Translations under genes and position numbers: made by a program | Assembly: GCA_029250925.1 (NCBI GenBank) | Contig: JAQXEH010000046.1 | Coordinates: 1 to 64,000, forward strand | Reading direction: 5' to 3' | Length of the DNA: 64,000 bases | Source of the DNA: Hellea sp. | GTDB lineage: Bacteria; Pseudomonadota; Alphaproteobacteria; Caulobacterales; Maricaulaceae | In this document: piece by piece, positions 39,016 to 48,118 of the stretch | Layout: each line of letters begins with the position of its first letter | Position numbering within the stretch: the stretch's first letter is position 1 | Notes under the pieces: model-generated | The model's input: the letters and a program-made list of their open reading frames with translations, nothing else | The model's database searches: none | Told to the model about the DNA's origin: nothing

Positions 39016-39903
39016 TTATCTACTTTTATACGCTTTTATTACCCTATTATTTCCAGACAGATCGTGCGCTACTGAAATATCTATAAATTCGTTTTTTAAG
39101 AGTAAATTGGTAACGGCCTCAGCTTGCAAATAGCCAATTTCAAATATAATAACGCCTTTCGGGTTTAAATATAAACCTGCTTTATTTATTATCGCTCTAT
39201 ATGCTTCCAAACCATCTTCTCCTCCATATAAAGATACAAATGGATCAAACTCCTTAACACCTGAGCTTAGTAAATTCATTTCTATTTTTGATATATACGG
39301 GGGGTTTGAAATTATAATATCATAACTTTCAGACACGTTCTCAAACCATGCGCTATGTAAAAAACATATGCTTTGGTTTACACCATGAGCTTGGGCATTG
39401 TGTCTTGCAATTATTAACGCATCCTCAGATATATCAACTGCCGTAGCTATCGTGCTTTTTGTCTCTGATATAATAGATATTATGACCGCTCCCGTACCTG
39501 TCCCAAGCTCTAATAGACTTTTACTTCCAGACTTATTGATTTCAGAAATAGTTATATCCACCAATTTTTCCGTATCAGGCCGCGGGGATAAAACATTTTT
39601 GTTTACTTTGTATTTTCTTCCATAAAACTCCTTGTGACCTACAATTTTATCAACCGGTTCGCCTTTAATGCGTCTATTCATAAACTCATTTATTTTAATA
39701 ATAGTACTCCGCTCAGGGGTAGAAGAGTTCTTAATCAGCAAGTCTGCATGTGATAGCTGTGAAGCCTCCATAATTAAGATACGCGCATCTAGTCCTGGGG
39801 TATCAAGGCCCTGCTCGCCGAATAGCTTTAATAAAAACCTTCTTATGGATTTATAGGATAAGTCCTGAAGGGACATTAAATCATATTCGTTTTTTTTAAG
39901 CAT
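39016..39903 (-). CDS. prmC: Peptide chain release factor N5-glutamine methyltransferase
   Basis: The 295-residue enzyme methylates the GGQ glutamine of release factors with S-adenosylmethionine. It has an N-terminal helical domain and a Rossmann methyltransferase with LLELGTGTGAV near residue 120, a SAM loop and the NPPY motif (IISNPPYIS) that binds the target Gln. It precedes DUF4167 on the same strand, as is common in Alphaproteobacteria. The release factor gene prfA, often upstream, is missing here; a hydrolase gene lies there instead. Confidence 0.93.
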   Translation of the reverse strand: MLKKNEYDLMSLQDLSYKSIRRFLLKLFGEQGLDTPGLDARILIMEASQLSHADLLIKNSSTPERSTIIKINEFMNRRIKGEPVDKIVGHKEFYGRKYKVNKNVLSPRPDTEKLVDITISEINKSGSKSLLELGTGTGAVIISIISETKSTIATAVDISEDALIIARHNAQAHGVNQSICFLHSAWFENVSESYDIIISNPPYISKIEMNLLSSGVKEFDPFVSLYGGEDGLEAYRAIINKAGLYLNPKGVIIFEIGYLQAEAVTNLLLKNEFIDISVAHDLSGNNRVIKAYKSR

Positions 39904-39911
39904 GTTATCTA

Positions 39912-40673
39912 TTAATAAATATTCTGCATTAAACTTTGCAGCTCACAACTTAAGCGCTCTAGGTCAGTTGGGGTAGACAGACTATGATCTCCATTCTTTA
40001 TTAGTGTATATGATACATTTCGACTTTTCACATTCTCTATTATTTTATATGAATAGTGCCAGGGCACTACTTCGTCTTTCATGCCCTGTAAAATTCTGAT
40101 TGGTACTTCGAGATTAATTTTATTATCTAATACCATGTTATCTTTGCCGTCAGAAATTAATCTGGAGCTATACTCATAGTCTTCTCCATACTCTGATGAA
40201 ACAAAAATGCTTTTTCCTGCTAAAGAATCTTTCTTTTGTTTTTCAGTCCACTGGTCCCAGACTAGTTTATGCGTAAAGTCCGGTGCTGGCGCTATTAAAA
40301 AAAGGCCCTTAACTTTATCAGCTCTAGAAATAGCCGCTAAAATTGAAGTCCACCCTCCCATTGATGACCCCACCAGGACTGCATCATTATTGATTAATTC
40401 ATCAATAACCATTATGATATTTTCGGCCCACTTAGTAATGGTACCGTCCCGAAATTCACCATCGCTCTCCCCATGACCAAAATAATCAAATCTAATAAAG
40501 TTATAATTTTTACTTGCCGCCCAATTGTGCAAATATGTTGCTTTGCTTCCGTCCATGGTGGACTTTAGTCCGCCACACCACAGAATAGTAGGTCCTCTTC
40601 CTTTATTAAATTTATAGGCTATCTTTTCCTCACCCTGTAAGGGTAAATAATTAATCAATGCTCTATCTTGCAT
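39912..40673 (-). CDS. ABHD10-like alpha/beta hydrolase
   Basis: The 253-residue hydrolase has ILWCGGLKSTMDG near residue 30, FDYFGHGESDGEF, the nucleophile elbow GSSMGG near residue 104 and a C-terminal His in NGDHSLS. The FDYxGHGxSDGxFxDGTI pattern is typical of the ABHD10/palmitoyl-thioesterase-like group, which cleaves acyl thioesters or acyl-glucuronides. The native substrate is unknown. It sits 8 bases upstream of prmC on the same strand and is divergent from the glycosyltransferase. Confidence 0.82.
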   Translation of the reverse strand: MQDRALINYLPLQGEEKIAYKFNKGRGPTILWCGGLKSTMDGSKATYLHNWAASKNYNFIRFDYFGHGESDGEFRDGTITKWAENIIMVIDELINNDAVLVGSSMGGWTSILAAISRADKVKGLFLIAPAPDFTHKLVWDQWTEKQKKDSLAGKSIFVSSEYGEDYEYSSRLISDGKDNMVLDNKINLEVPIRILQGMKDEVVPWHYSYKIIENVKSRNVSYTLIKNGDHSLSTPTDLERLSCELQSLMQNIY

Positions 40674-40703
40674 CTAAAGGGTCCTTATGAGAGTTTATAA
40701 AAT

Positions 40704-41810
40704 ATGATTGTGCTTCAAGTAGTTCCAGAACTCAATGCCGGAGGCGTAGAGAAAACTACACTAGAAATTGCAGAAGCATTGTCAAACAAAGGTTATGACT
40801 CCCATGTTGTTACCAGAGGCGGGCGGCTTGAGAAAGATTTTTTACGTCTGGGCACAAAATTACACAAAGCTAATATTGGTTCTAAGAACATATTATCGTT
40901 ATTTTATAGAATAAATTTTATACGGAAAGTTATCAGACTACATGGCATCCAATTGGTTCATGCGCGGTCCCGTGCGCCTGCATGGCCTGCATATTATGCA
41001 GCTAAAGCAGAAGGAATACCCTTCCTAACTACATATCACGGAATATATAACAGTAATTCATGGTTAAAAGATCAATATAATTCAATTATGACAAAGGGTG
41101 AGCATATTATTGCTAACTCAAATTTCACAAAAGATCATATAATTAATAAACACAAAGTTCCCCCAAGTAAGATTACTGTGGTTCCACGGGGCGTGGACAT
41201 GGCAGTATTTGATCCAAAAAAAATAGAAAATACAAAAGTAAACGAACTATTACACGCGTGGAAAGTTCCATTTAAAAATAAAATAATTCTTCTCCCCGGG
41301 CGTTTAACAAAATGGAAAGGACAGCTTATTGCTGTGGACGCCTTAAGGTATTTGCCAGAAAATTATACATTGGTGCTAATGGGTGACCCACAGGGGCGAG
41401 AAAAGTATAAAGGTGAAATATGCTCTAAAGTAGCTAAGCTCAACTTAAAAAAGCAATTCGTGATTCTAAATCACCAGATGGACGTTGCTTCAGCCATTGC
41501 CGCCGCAGATATAGTAATTTCAACATCTACAGACCCAGAGGCCTTTGGACGTGTAATGGTAGAGGCTCAAGCTATGGAAAAACCTGTCGTTGCCACAGCA
41601 CATGGCGGGTCTCTTCAAACAATTTTAAATAAAAAAACAGGATTTCTAGTTCCGCCAAATGACCCTGGAGCTCTCGCTGTGGGAATAAAAAAAGCTTGCG
41701 CATGGTGCAATTATGATGGAAAATTCGCTCGCTCGCGTATTAAAGCACAATTTTCAACTCAAAATCTTAAATCAAAAACACTTAACGTATACAAACAGCT
41801 CTTGAAATAA
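40704..41810 (+). CDS. Glycosyltransferase, GT4-like
   Basis: The 368-residue GT-B-fold enzyme has an N-terminal acceptor domain ([21 protein letters not shown] near residue 5, [15 protein letters not shown]) and a C-terminal donor domain with [12 protein letters not shown] near residue 200 and the E-x7-E-like motif in [21 protein letters not shown]. It would transfer a sugar from an activated nucleotide donor, probably for lipopolysaccharide or exopolysaccharide. The substrate and linkage cannot be read. It is monocistronic and has no export signal. Confidence 0.88.
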   Translation: MIVLQVVPELNAGGVEKTTLEIAEALSNKGYDSHVVTRGGRLEKDFLRLGTKLHKANIGSKNILSLFYRINFIRKVIRLHGIQLVHARSRAPAWPAYYAAKAEGIPFLTTYHGIYNSNSWLKDQYNSIMTKGEHIIANSNFTKDHIINKHKVPPSKITVVPRGVDMAVFDPKKIENTKVNELLHAWKVPFKNKIILLPGRLTKWKGQLIAVDALRYLPENYTLVLMGDPQGREKYKGEICSKVAKLNLKKQFVILNHQMDVASAIAAADIVISTSTDPEAFGRVMVEAQAMEKPVVATAHGGSLQTILNKKTGFLVPPNDPGALAVGIKKACAWCNYDGKFARSRIKAQFSTQNLKSKTLNVYKQLLK

Positions 41811-41819
41811 AGCTCAATG

Positions 41820-41838
41820 GCGTCCATATTGTGGACGC
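41820..41838 (+). promoter_or_regulatory. Hairpin in the infC leader
   Basis: GCGTCCA (41820-41826) pairs with TGGACGC (41832-41838) across a 5-base loop, 11 bases before the AGGAG site of infC. No T run follows, so it is not a clean terminator. It could modulate infC translation or end the glycosyltransferase mRNA. Confidence 0.4.
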
Positions 41839-41862
41839 TTAACATTATTAGGAGAATTTAGC

Positions 41863-42399
41863 ATCGCAAAACGCCCACTAGCAGCAGCGCCCAAGAAACC
41901 CAAAGGTCCACGAACTAATCGTGAAATTACAAACCCACAAGTACTACTTATAACAGATACAGGTGAAAAACGCGGTGTGGTATCGCTTGACGAGGCTATT
42001 TCCACTGCTCAATCTGTGGGATTGGATTTAGTTGAAGTTGCCCCAGGTGAAACTCCTGTTTGTAAAGTTCTTGATTATGGTAAACTGAGATTTGAAAACC
42101 AGAAGAAAAAGGCAGCCAACCGTAAAAACCAACGGACAACGACAATCAAAGAAATTAAAATGCGGCCTAATATTGACACACATGATTACCAAGTAAAAGC
42201 TAAGGCTATGATGAAATTTTTCGATCGAGGTGATAAAGTTAAAGTCACCGTTCGGTTCAGAGGCAGGGAAATGGCACATATGGATCGTGGTATGATTTTG
42301 CTAGCACAAGTCAAAGAGGATTTCGAAGATACGGCTAAAGTAGAGTTTGAACCGAAAACTGAAGGCCGTATGATGACTATGGTTCTTGCTCCAAGGTAA
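41863..42399 (+). CDS. infC: Translation initiation factor IF-3 (AUC start)
   Basis: IF-3 binds the 30S subunit and proofreads start codons. The 178-residue reading frame from ATC at 41863 gives the complete protein: [34 protein letters not shown], the linker with [17 protein letters not shown], and the C-domain [12 protein letters not shown]. An AGGAG site lies 8 bases before ATC. No in-frame ATG, GTG or TTG fits; the first in-frame ATG is mid N-domain. In E. coli infC starts with AUU, and IF-3 discriminates against such codons, giving autoregulation. rpmI and rplT do not follow. Confidence 0.93.
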   Translation: MAKRPLAAAPKKPKGPRTNREITNPQVLLITDTGEKRGVVSLDEAISTAQSVGLDLVEVAPGETPVCKVLDYGKLRFENQKKKAANRKNQRTTTIKEIKMRPNIDTHDYQVKAKAMMKFFDRGDKVKVTVRFRGREMAHMDRGMILLAQVKEDFEDTAKVEFEPKTEGRMMTMVLAPR

Positions 42400-42411
42400 G
42401 CACCTAAACAA

Positions 42412-42777
42412 TTATTTCTTTTTTTGTTTCAACAAAACTAACCCTAGGGTTATTAATGCGGTTTCAAATATTATTTCCAAATAAGTGAGAGTGGGCCCAG
42501 GCCCGTCTAGAACAAGACCTAATATTCTACCCACCAAAAAGGAAAAGGTTATAAAAACAATCGACTTTAAAACAATTTTTTGATTATTTATTTTTTGAGT
42601 ACCAAGAAACATAATTGTACCAACTGCGGATATAAAAAGGCAGTAGGCACGCATTTCGTGTTGGCCCAAATGAGTAAGTTCCCAGCCCAACACACCGGCA
42701 AGGGATAAGGGTGCGAATGCTCCAAATAAACCATAAATTACGTAAAAAATGCTGTTACAATAGTTAAAATATTTCAT
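42412..42777 (-). CDS. Small membrane protein, DUF4345-like
   Basis: The 121-residue protein has four predicted membrane helices and the LGWELTHLGQHEMRAYCLF segment. The length and helix spacing resemble DUF4345 proteins of unknown function. A Lys-rich C-terminus follows. It converges with infC, 12 bases away. No clear operon partner; divergent from dapB. Confidence 0.65.
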   Translation of the reverse strand: MKYFNYCNSIFYVIYGLFGAFAPLSLAGVLGWELTHLGQHEMRAYCLFISAVGTIMFLGTQKINNQKIVLKSIVFITFSFLVGRILGLVLDGPGPTLTYLEIIFETALITLGLVLLKQKKK

Positions 42778-42866
42778 GATATAACTTTATTCAAATTATA
42801 AAAATATTCAATTAGTTACTCATATTTAAATTGCGCGGCACAGGCTTGGTCGCTACACAGATATAT

Positions 42867-43685
42867 ATGACCAAAAAAATAGACATTGGAATTCTTGGCG
42901 CTGACGGAAGAATGGGCCAAGCAGTAATGCGGTCCTTAGAAACTGACTTACATCTTAGATTGACAGTGGCTATTACGTCGGATGATTCACCCAACTTAGG
43001 TAAAGATGCACATAAAGTTGCAAATCTTAGATCTGTTGGCTTGATGCTTTCGACTAATATCAATGAAGGCCTTAATTTATGCGATATACTGATTGATTTC
43101 TCTCACCCGGAGGCTACATTAAATGTGCTTTCTTTAATGAAGCAGTCTAGGTGCAATACACTAATAACTGGCACTACAGGTTATAGCAAAAAACAAGAAA
43201 AAGAATTCCGAGAGGGGGCCAAAGGCCATACTGTATTACAATCAGGTAATTTCTCTCCTGGAATTAATATGCTACAAGCTCTTGTTAAAATAGCTTCTGA
43301 AAAATTAAATGATAAATGGGATATTGAAATTCTCGAAATGCACCACAAAAAGAAGAAAGATGCACCCAGCGGAACGGCACTTATGTTAGGGGAGGCGGCT
43401 GCAGATGGGCGGAAGGTAAAGCTCGAAGAAAAAATATCCACATCTAGAGCGTCACATTCAAAAGCCAGAAAAAAAGAAGAAATTGGGTTCGCTGTTCTTA
43501 GGGGGGGAGGGGTCATTGGTCAGCATGAAGTAAGAATTGCAAATGATCAAGAGATGATCACCTTGAGGCACGATGCCTTTGATAGAGATATATTCGCAAA
43601 AGGAGCAGTTAACGCAGCTGTTTGGGCCCACAAACAAGAGCCTGGAATATATTCAATGAAAGATGTCTTAAATATCGATCTCTAA
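42867..43685 (+). CDS. dapB: 4-hydroxy-tetrahydrodipicolinate reductase
   Basis: The 272-residue enzyme reduces 4-hydroxy-tetrahydrodipicolinate in lysine and meso-DAP synthesis. It has the NAD(P)-binding IGILGADGRMGQAV near residue 7 of the chosen start. The catalytic EMHHKKKKDAPSGTA holds the His-His and Lys pair, and a GGGVIGQHEV block follows. The start at 42867 gives the usual short leader before the Rossmann loop; an in-frame upstream codon at 42831 would add an untypical tail. It converges with the gloA-like gene by a 3-base gap. DAP is needed for the murein that the window's MltA and L,D-transpeptidase act on. Confidence 0.93.
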   Translation: MTKKIDIGILGADGRMGQAVMRSLETDLHLRLTVAITSDDSPNLGKDAHKVANLRSVGLMLSTNINEGLNLCDILIDFSHPEATLNVLSLMKQSRCNTLITGTTGYSKKQEKEFREGAKGHTVLQSGNFSPGINMLQALVKIASEKLNDKWDIEILEMHHKKKKDAPSGTALMLGEAAADGRKVKLEEKISTSRASHSKARKKEEIGFAVLRGGGVIGQHEVRIANDQEMITLRHDAFDRDIFAKGAVNAAVWAHKQEPGIYSMKDVLNIDL

Positions 43686-43688
43686 TTA

Positions 43689-44168
43689 TTACCATTCACC
43701 AAAATTTTCCATTTTTGACCAAGGGGCCTTAATCGGAAGACTCTTTCCTTTTTGTAGTATCTCTACGGAAACATTATCTGGGCTTTTTACGAAAGCCATT
43801 CTTCCATCACGTGGAGGACGATTAATCATTATCCCCCTCTTTAAGAGTCTTTCGCAAGTGTCATAAATGTTATCAACTTGGTAAGCTATGTGACCAAAGT
43901 TTCGACCTCCTTTAAGGAGCTCAACGCCAGATTCTTCCGAGGGCCAATTAAAAGTTAATTCAATCATTGGTAAGCCAATAGGAAATGTAGTTCCGTTCTC
44001 AAAAGCACCCGCTCTATCAATATCTTCGTAGCTTGCTAAAAATAATAATGTAAAACGGCCTTCCTCATTTTCATATCTACGTAATTCCTTCAGCCCTAAA
44101 CCACCGCAATAAAAATCTAGGCTTTGCTTGATATTAGTTATCCTAAGCATTGTGTGCAGAAAATTCAT
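43689..44168 (-). CDS. gloA: Lactoylglutathione lyase (glyoxalase I)
   Basis: The 159-residue VOC-fold enzyme converts methylglyoxal-glutathione hemithioacetal to lactoylglutathione. All four metal ligands are visible: His in NFLHTMLR near the start, Glu in PMIELTFNW, His in FGHIAYQV and Glu in VEILQKG. The NMSxxx signature variant VSPDNVSVE is present. The ATG at 44168 is chosen over a TTG at 44186 since glyoxalases start right before the LHTMLR strand. The metal preference is unknown. Confidence 0.87.
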   Translation of the reverse strand: MNFLHTMLRITNIKQSLDFYCGGLGLKELRRYENEEGRFTLLFLASYEDIDRAGAFENGTTFPIGLPMIELTFNWPSEESGVELLKGGRNFGHIAYQVDNIYDTCERLLKRGIMINRPPRDGRMAFVKSPDNVSVEILQKGKSLPIKAPWSKMENFGEW

Positions 44169-44240
44169 TTTATTAACCTGTTGCAATATAGTTTATTACT
44201 TAATTATAGGCACTTAGATGGTGCGGTCAGTTTTTTTAAA

Positions 44241-44714
44241 CTATTTATTACTTCCTTTTTTATTAACTAACGGGCCAGTTGCTCTTTTATAGTATAAGGT
44301 GACTATACAATATGCTGTGCAAGACCATGATAAAATAACACCAAAAAATATACAAAACTGCCACACCAAAAAGCCTGGTTCGAACACGCGACTTCGTCCA
44401 GTAAACTGATAAAGGCATTCTAATAAATAGGATATTATTGCCATAATTGGCCACGTTGAGGCCAATATAAAGAAGGAACCTGAGGCTATATATAAAAACT
44501 TTCTAGGCTTATGCTTCTTGGTAAATAAACCTGTATACTCTGCCTTAGTAATGGATTTATTAATCATGCCATTTAGACTTTTATACAGATAATCAGCTTC
44601 TGCATCCTTAGAGACTTTATGTGTTAATAAAAAATAAGCGAGGGCATAAATAACCCCCAATATAGCCAATGAAAATGTTGCCCATAAAAAAGAAATTCCA
44701 CTAAATTGCTGCAT
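44241..44714 (-). CDS. Membrane protein of unknown function
   Basis: The 157-residue protein has three clear hydrophobic helices (about residues 8-30, 72-97 and 112-135) and a cytoplasmic-looking loop rich in Lys between the first two. No domain was recognised. It is alone on its strand and divergent from the FMN reductase gene. Confidence 0.6.
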   Translation of the reverse strand: MQQFSGISFLWATFSLAILGVIYALAYFLLTHKVSKDAEADYLYKSLNGMINKSITKAEYTGLFTKKHKPRKFLYIASGSFFILASTWPIMAIISYLLECLYQFTGRSRVFEPGFLVWQFCIFFGVILSWSCTAYCIVTLYYKRATGPLVNKKGSNK

Positions 44715-44806
44715 AAATCATAAATAGGTATGGTATTCTTGCTAGGCAAGCAATATTATAAAAATCATTAAGTTTAAAACTAAAATATGTAATATAAGGC
44801 TACACA

Positions 44807-45355
44807 ATGCATACTCCCAAAATTGCTTTTATCTGCGCCTCACTTAGAAATGACTCAATTAATAGAAAGCTTGAAAATAGCATAAGTCGATTGTTTGAAG
44901 AAAGGGGCGCAAAAACACAAATAATCAACTTAGATGAATTTCATATGCCTATTTTTCACGGTGACTTAAAAACTCCAGCAAGTGTTAAAATATTAACCGC
45001 TCTATTAGAAAAATTTGATGGAATTGTAATTACAACCCCTGAGTATAATGGCTGCCTACCTCCCCTACTCAAAAACATGATAGACTGGACCAGCACCGAG
45101 AGTACCAATTATATTAAAAACGCTGTTTGGGGGATTGCTTCAGCTACTCCGGGGCCCATGAGCGGTATCATGTGTATGAGACAGTTAAGCTTTATCCTTA
45201 GTCGTTTAGGTGGGGATGTCTTAAGCCAGCAAGTAGGTTGTGGAAATGCCTCGTCTGCTCTTGACCGTGAGGGCAATTTAATAGCTCAACCCGCCTTAAA
45301 TTTTGCTAAAGAAATGTGTGAAATGATGATCAGGCGCATTAATCAGAAAAGATGA
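44807..45355 (+). CDS. NADPH-dependent FMN reductase family protein
   Basis: The 182-residue flavodoxin-fold enzyme has the FMN-phosphate loop region (IAFICASLRNDSINRKLENSI), the FHGDLKTPASV stretch and the ITTPEYNGCLPPLLKNMIDW motif typical of the NADPH:FMN/quinone reductases. Possible roles are flavin supply, quinone or azo reduction; none is proven. It lies directly before nth, 1 base between stop and next start, so the two are likely co-transcribed. AAGG precedes the ATG. Confidence 0.87.
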   Translation: MHTPKIAFICASLRNDSINRKLENSISRLFEERGAKTQIINLDEFHMPIFHGDLKTPASVKILTALLEKFDGIVITTPEYNGCLPPLLKNMIDWTSTESTNYIKNAVWGIASATPGPMSGIMCMRQLSFILSRLGGDVLSQQVGCGNASSALDREGNLIAQPALNFAKEMCEMMIRRINQKR

Positions 45356-45356
45356 T

Positions 45357-46049
45357 ATGATGCGTGCTAAAGAAAAGTTGTATAAACACCTGCCTAGGCC
45401 TAGGTTAAATCGAACTAAAATAAATGAAGTATACCGACGCCTTCAAAACTTAGATCCCGAACCTCGAACTGAGCTGAACTACACTAATGTATTTACGTTA
45501 GTGGTAGCTGTTGCTCTATCTGCGCAATCAACTGATGTTGGTGTAAATAAAGCCACAAAAAGATTGTTTGAATTAGCGGATACCCCTAAAAAAATGATAC
45601 AGCTTGGAGAAAATACAATACGCAACCATATCAAAACTATAGGGTTATATAAAACCAAAGCTAGAAACATTGTGGCTTTATCTGAAATGCTAATTGAGGA
45701 ATTTAACTCAAATGTACCCAACACTAGAGAAGATCTCATTAAACTTCCAGGAGTTGGACGAAAAACAGCTAATGTGGTTCTAAATGATTACTTTGGACAA
45801 CCAACTATGGCGGTTGACACGCATATCTTTCGTGTCTCAAACAGAACGGGCATGGCGCCAGGTAAAGACCCTGTTGAAGTAGAGTTAAACTTACTAAGAG
45901 TTACAGAACAAAAATATATCGATCATGCGCATCATTGGCTTATACTGCTGGGCCGGTATACATGCATTGCTAGAAAGCCAAAATGCTATAATTGCCCAGT
46001 CAACGATCTTTGTTCCTATAAATCTAAGACTTTAAATCCAGAGAGCTAA
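45357..46049 (+). CDS. nth: Endonuclease III
   Basis: The 230-residue DNA glycosylase/AP-lyase removes oxidised pyrimidines. It has the helix-hairpin-helix LPGVGRKTANVVLN with the catalytic Lys, the catalytic Asp in VDTHIFRVSNRTG and the four-Cys Fe-S motif CIARKPKCYNCPVNDLC. Length is normal with a short N-terminal lead. It overlaps the convergent ATP-grasp gene by 4 bases. Confidence 0.94.
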   Translation: MMRAKEKLYKHLPRPRLNRTKINEVYRRLQNLDPEPRTELNYTNVFTLVVAVALSAQSTDVGVNKATKRLFELADTPKKMIQLGENTIRNHIKTIGLYKTKARNIVALSEMLIEEFNSNVPNTREDLIKLPGVGRKTANVVLNDYFGQPTMAVDTHIFRVSNRTGMAPGKDPVEVELNLLRVTEQKYIDHAHHWLILLGRYTCIARKPKCYNCPVNDLCSYKSKTLNPES

Positions 46050-46960
46050 TTTTTTGGGCTCAATTTTTTTTTCAGTGCTGAAGCTAATTTTTGTGCGCCC
46101 ATGTTATTTTCTTCCGTACCCGTAGAATGACTAAGATAAAGATATGGTTCAATCATTTCTAATTCTATCAATTTTAATTGGCCATCGTTGCCTCTTAATA
46201 AATCAACTCGTGCATAGAGTGGTTCAAAAGGTAAGGTATTAAGAATTTTTTGCGCTGCATCTATTTCATTTTTAGTTGGACTGTATGTTTCTTCAGTTCC
46301 GCCATAAAGCGACTGAATTCTATAATCTCCTGACTTAGGCTTTTTAATTAACGCATGTGAATAATCGTTTCCAAAAAATAATAATGAATATTCTCCTTCC
46401 TTTTTTACACTTGGTAGAAAAGGTTGCATCATAGTGGGTCCTGGTGGTAACAATTCACGGCTGGGAAAAGTATCGCCTTTATTATAAAGTACTTGTCGCC
46501 ATGCCCCAGCGCCTATTAGCGGCTTTATAACAAGTCTATCAGTCGAAAGGGTATCAAAGGCTTTAGAAATGTTAATCGGTGAGGCAGAATCAACATTAAT
46601 AGTTCTTATTACAGGGGCACCCCTTTTCTCTAACTCATTCAAGTAAGACTTTTTAGAATTCCATTTTATAATTTCAATAGGGTTATAAAGATTAGTTGTC
46701 GTATCTACCTTTTCCATTTCCTCAATAAACTGAGCTTCATTATCATCAAAATAGTCCCAAACGAAAAGGGGAAGTATTGCATCATAATGCTTAGCTTGAT
46801 AGGCAGCCGACTTCCAGCTTATAATATCTAAACGCATATTTTGGGCAAGAAAAGCTGGGTACAATTTTTTCATCTGCTCATCGCGCTCGTGAGCATCGTC
46901 TCGCTGGGTTAATGACGATGGCATCATATTGTCTGAAGCAAGAATAGCAATTTTCTTCAT
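46046..46960 (-). CDS. ATP-grasp (RimK/glutathione synthetase-type) protein
   Basis: The 304-residue protein follows the ATP-grasp fold. It has LVIKPLIGAGAW near residue 150 (Lys of the nucleotide site), MQPFLPSVKKEGEYSLLFF, and the metal-binding pattern ARVDLLRGNDGQLKLIELEMIEP. Such enzymes ligate an amino or carboxyl substrate with ATP. It is not glutathione synthetase proper in length and N-terminal fold; the substrate is unknown. Divergent from the PfkB kinase; the two share the divergent promoter region. Confidence 0.75.
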   Translation of the reverse strand: MKKIAILASDNMMPSSLTQRDDAHERDEQMKKLYPAFLAQNMRLDIISWKSAAYQAKHYDAILPLFVWDYFDDNEAQFIEEMEKVDTTTNLYNPIEIIKWNSKKSYLNELEKRGAPVIRTINVDSASPINISKAFDTLSTDRLVIKPLIGAGAWRQVLYNKGDTFPSRELLPPGPTMMQPFLPSVKKEGEYSLLFFGNDYSHALIKKPKSGDYRIQSLYGGTEETYSPTKNEIDAAQKILNTLPFEPLYARVDLLRGNDGQLKLIELEMIEPYLYLSHSTGTEENNMGAQKLASALKKKLSPKN

Positions 46961-47042
46961 ATATTGTCCAAATTATAGAATTTTAGAGATTGAATTTTTT
47001 ACTTTTTTATCTATTAAGCGCCCTAAATCAAGGTATCAATTT

Positions 47043-48047
47043 ATGACAGTTCAGTTCGACGTACTTGGCATAGGAAATATCCTTATGGATATTATAGCAC
47101 CTGTCTCAAATGATTTTCTTGAAAAAGAGGGGATTGAAAAAGCATCAATGTCACTTATCGGTGAAGAGAGGGCGGCTGTCTTAACAAGATCACTTTTGAA
47201 TCACGGAAAAGTTCAGGAAATTGCTGGGGGCTCCGCGGCTAATACCTTATTTGGAATTAATGCTCTAGGGTTAAGGTCAGCATTTATAGGGAAGGTGAAA
47301 AATGATAAAATTGGAAACCGAATAAAAAAAAGCATGATTGATGGTGGAGTTGATTTTTTTTCATCGTTAAATATATCCGGTCCGGCAAGCGGAAGATGTC
47401 TCATTGCAGTTACTCCAGATGGTGAAAGGTCAATGAGTACTTTTCTTGGTGCTGCCTGTATGTTTACTAAGAAAGATATTATAAAATCTAAAATTGAAGC
47501 TGCATCTTGCGTGTATTTAGAGGGGTACCTTTTCGACACCCCGCCAGCTAAAGAAGCATTTATACAAGTCGCAAAAATTGCAAAGTCCTACGATAGGAAT
47601 ATCGCTCTAACTCTCTCAGACAGCTTTTGTGTTGATCGTCACCGTTCAAGTTTTCAAAGCTTTATAAATGACCATGTTAACATATTATTTGCCAACAAAG
47701 ACGAGATATTAAGCTTATATAAATGTGAAGAGATCGAAACAGCACTAAATAATTTGAGCTCAAAAAAATTAACTGCCTGTATTACAAACGGTAAATCAGG
47801 ATCATTAATTCAATCTGGTACTGCAAGACATTATATTAATGCTAGCCCCGTCAAAGATGTTGTGGACACCACAGGTGCGGGAGATCAATATGCTGCTGGT
47901 GTACTAGCGGGGAGAGCTTTAGGTTTAGATTGGCCTGATTCTGGTTATCTCGGCAGTATAGCAGCATCAGAAGTAGTGTCTCACTACGGCGCAAGGCCAT
48001 TATCAAACATTAATGAAGGTTTAAATCAATTTATACCTAATTATTAA
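47043..48047 (+). CDS. PfkB-family carbohydrate/nucleoside kinase (adenosine-kinase-like)
   Basis: The ATG at 47043 is chosen because the family start (VLGIGNILMDIIAPV) follows directly. It has the N-terminal GGSAANTLFGINALGL block, the ribokinase-like fold and the anion-hole and catalytic Asp motif DTTGAGDQYAAGVLAG near residue 280. The early GIGNILMD pattern resembles adenosine kinases and related sugar kinases. 334 residues is normal. The substrate is inferred only by resemblance. Confidence 0.85.
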   Translation: MTVQFDVLGIGNILMDIIAPVSNDFLEKEGIEKASMSLIGEERAAVLTRSLLNHGKVQEIAGGSAANTLFGINALGLRSAFIGKVKNDKIGNRIKKSMIDGGVDFFSSLNISGPASGRCLIAVTPDGERSMSTFLGAACMFTKKDIIKSKIEAASCVYLEGYLFDTPPAKEAFIQVAKIAKSYDRNIALTLSDSFCVDRHRSSFQSFINDHVNILFANKDEILSLYKCEEIETALNNLSSKKLTACITNGKSGSLIQSGTARHYINASPVKDVVDTTGAGDQYAAGVLAGRALGLDWPDSGYLGSIAASEVVSHYGARPLSNINEGLNQFIPNY

Positions 48048-48118
48048 ATATAAGTAATAACGGCTTTCCATAAGAAAATGTGGTAGAAAGCATGTAAAAT
48101 TTCATATAGTCTCACAGG

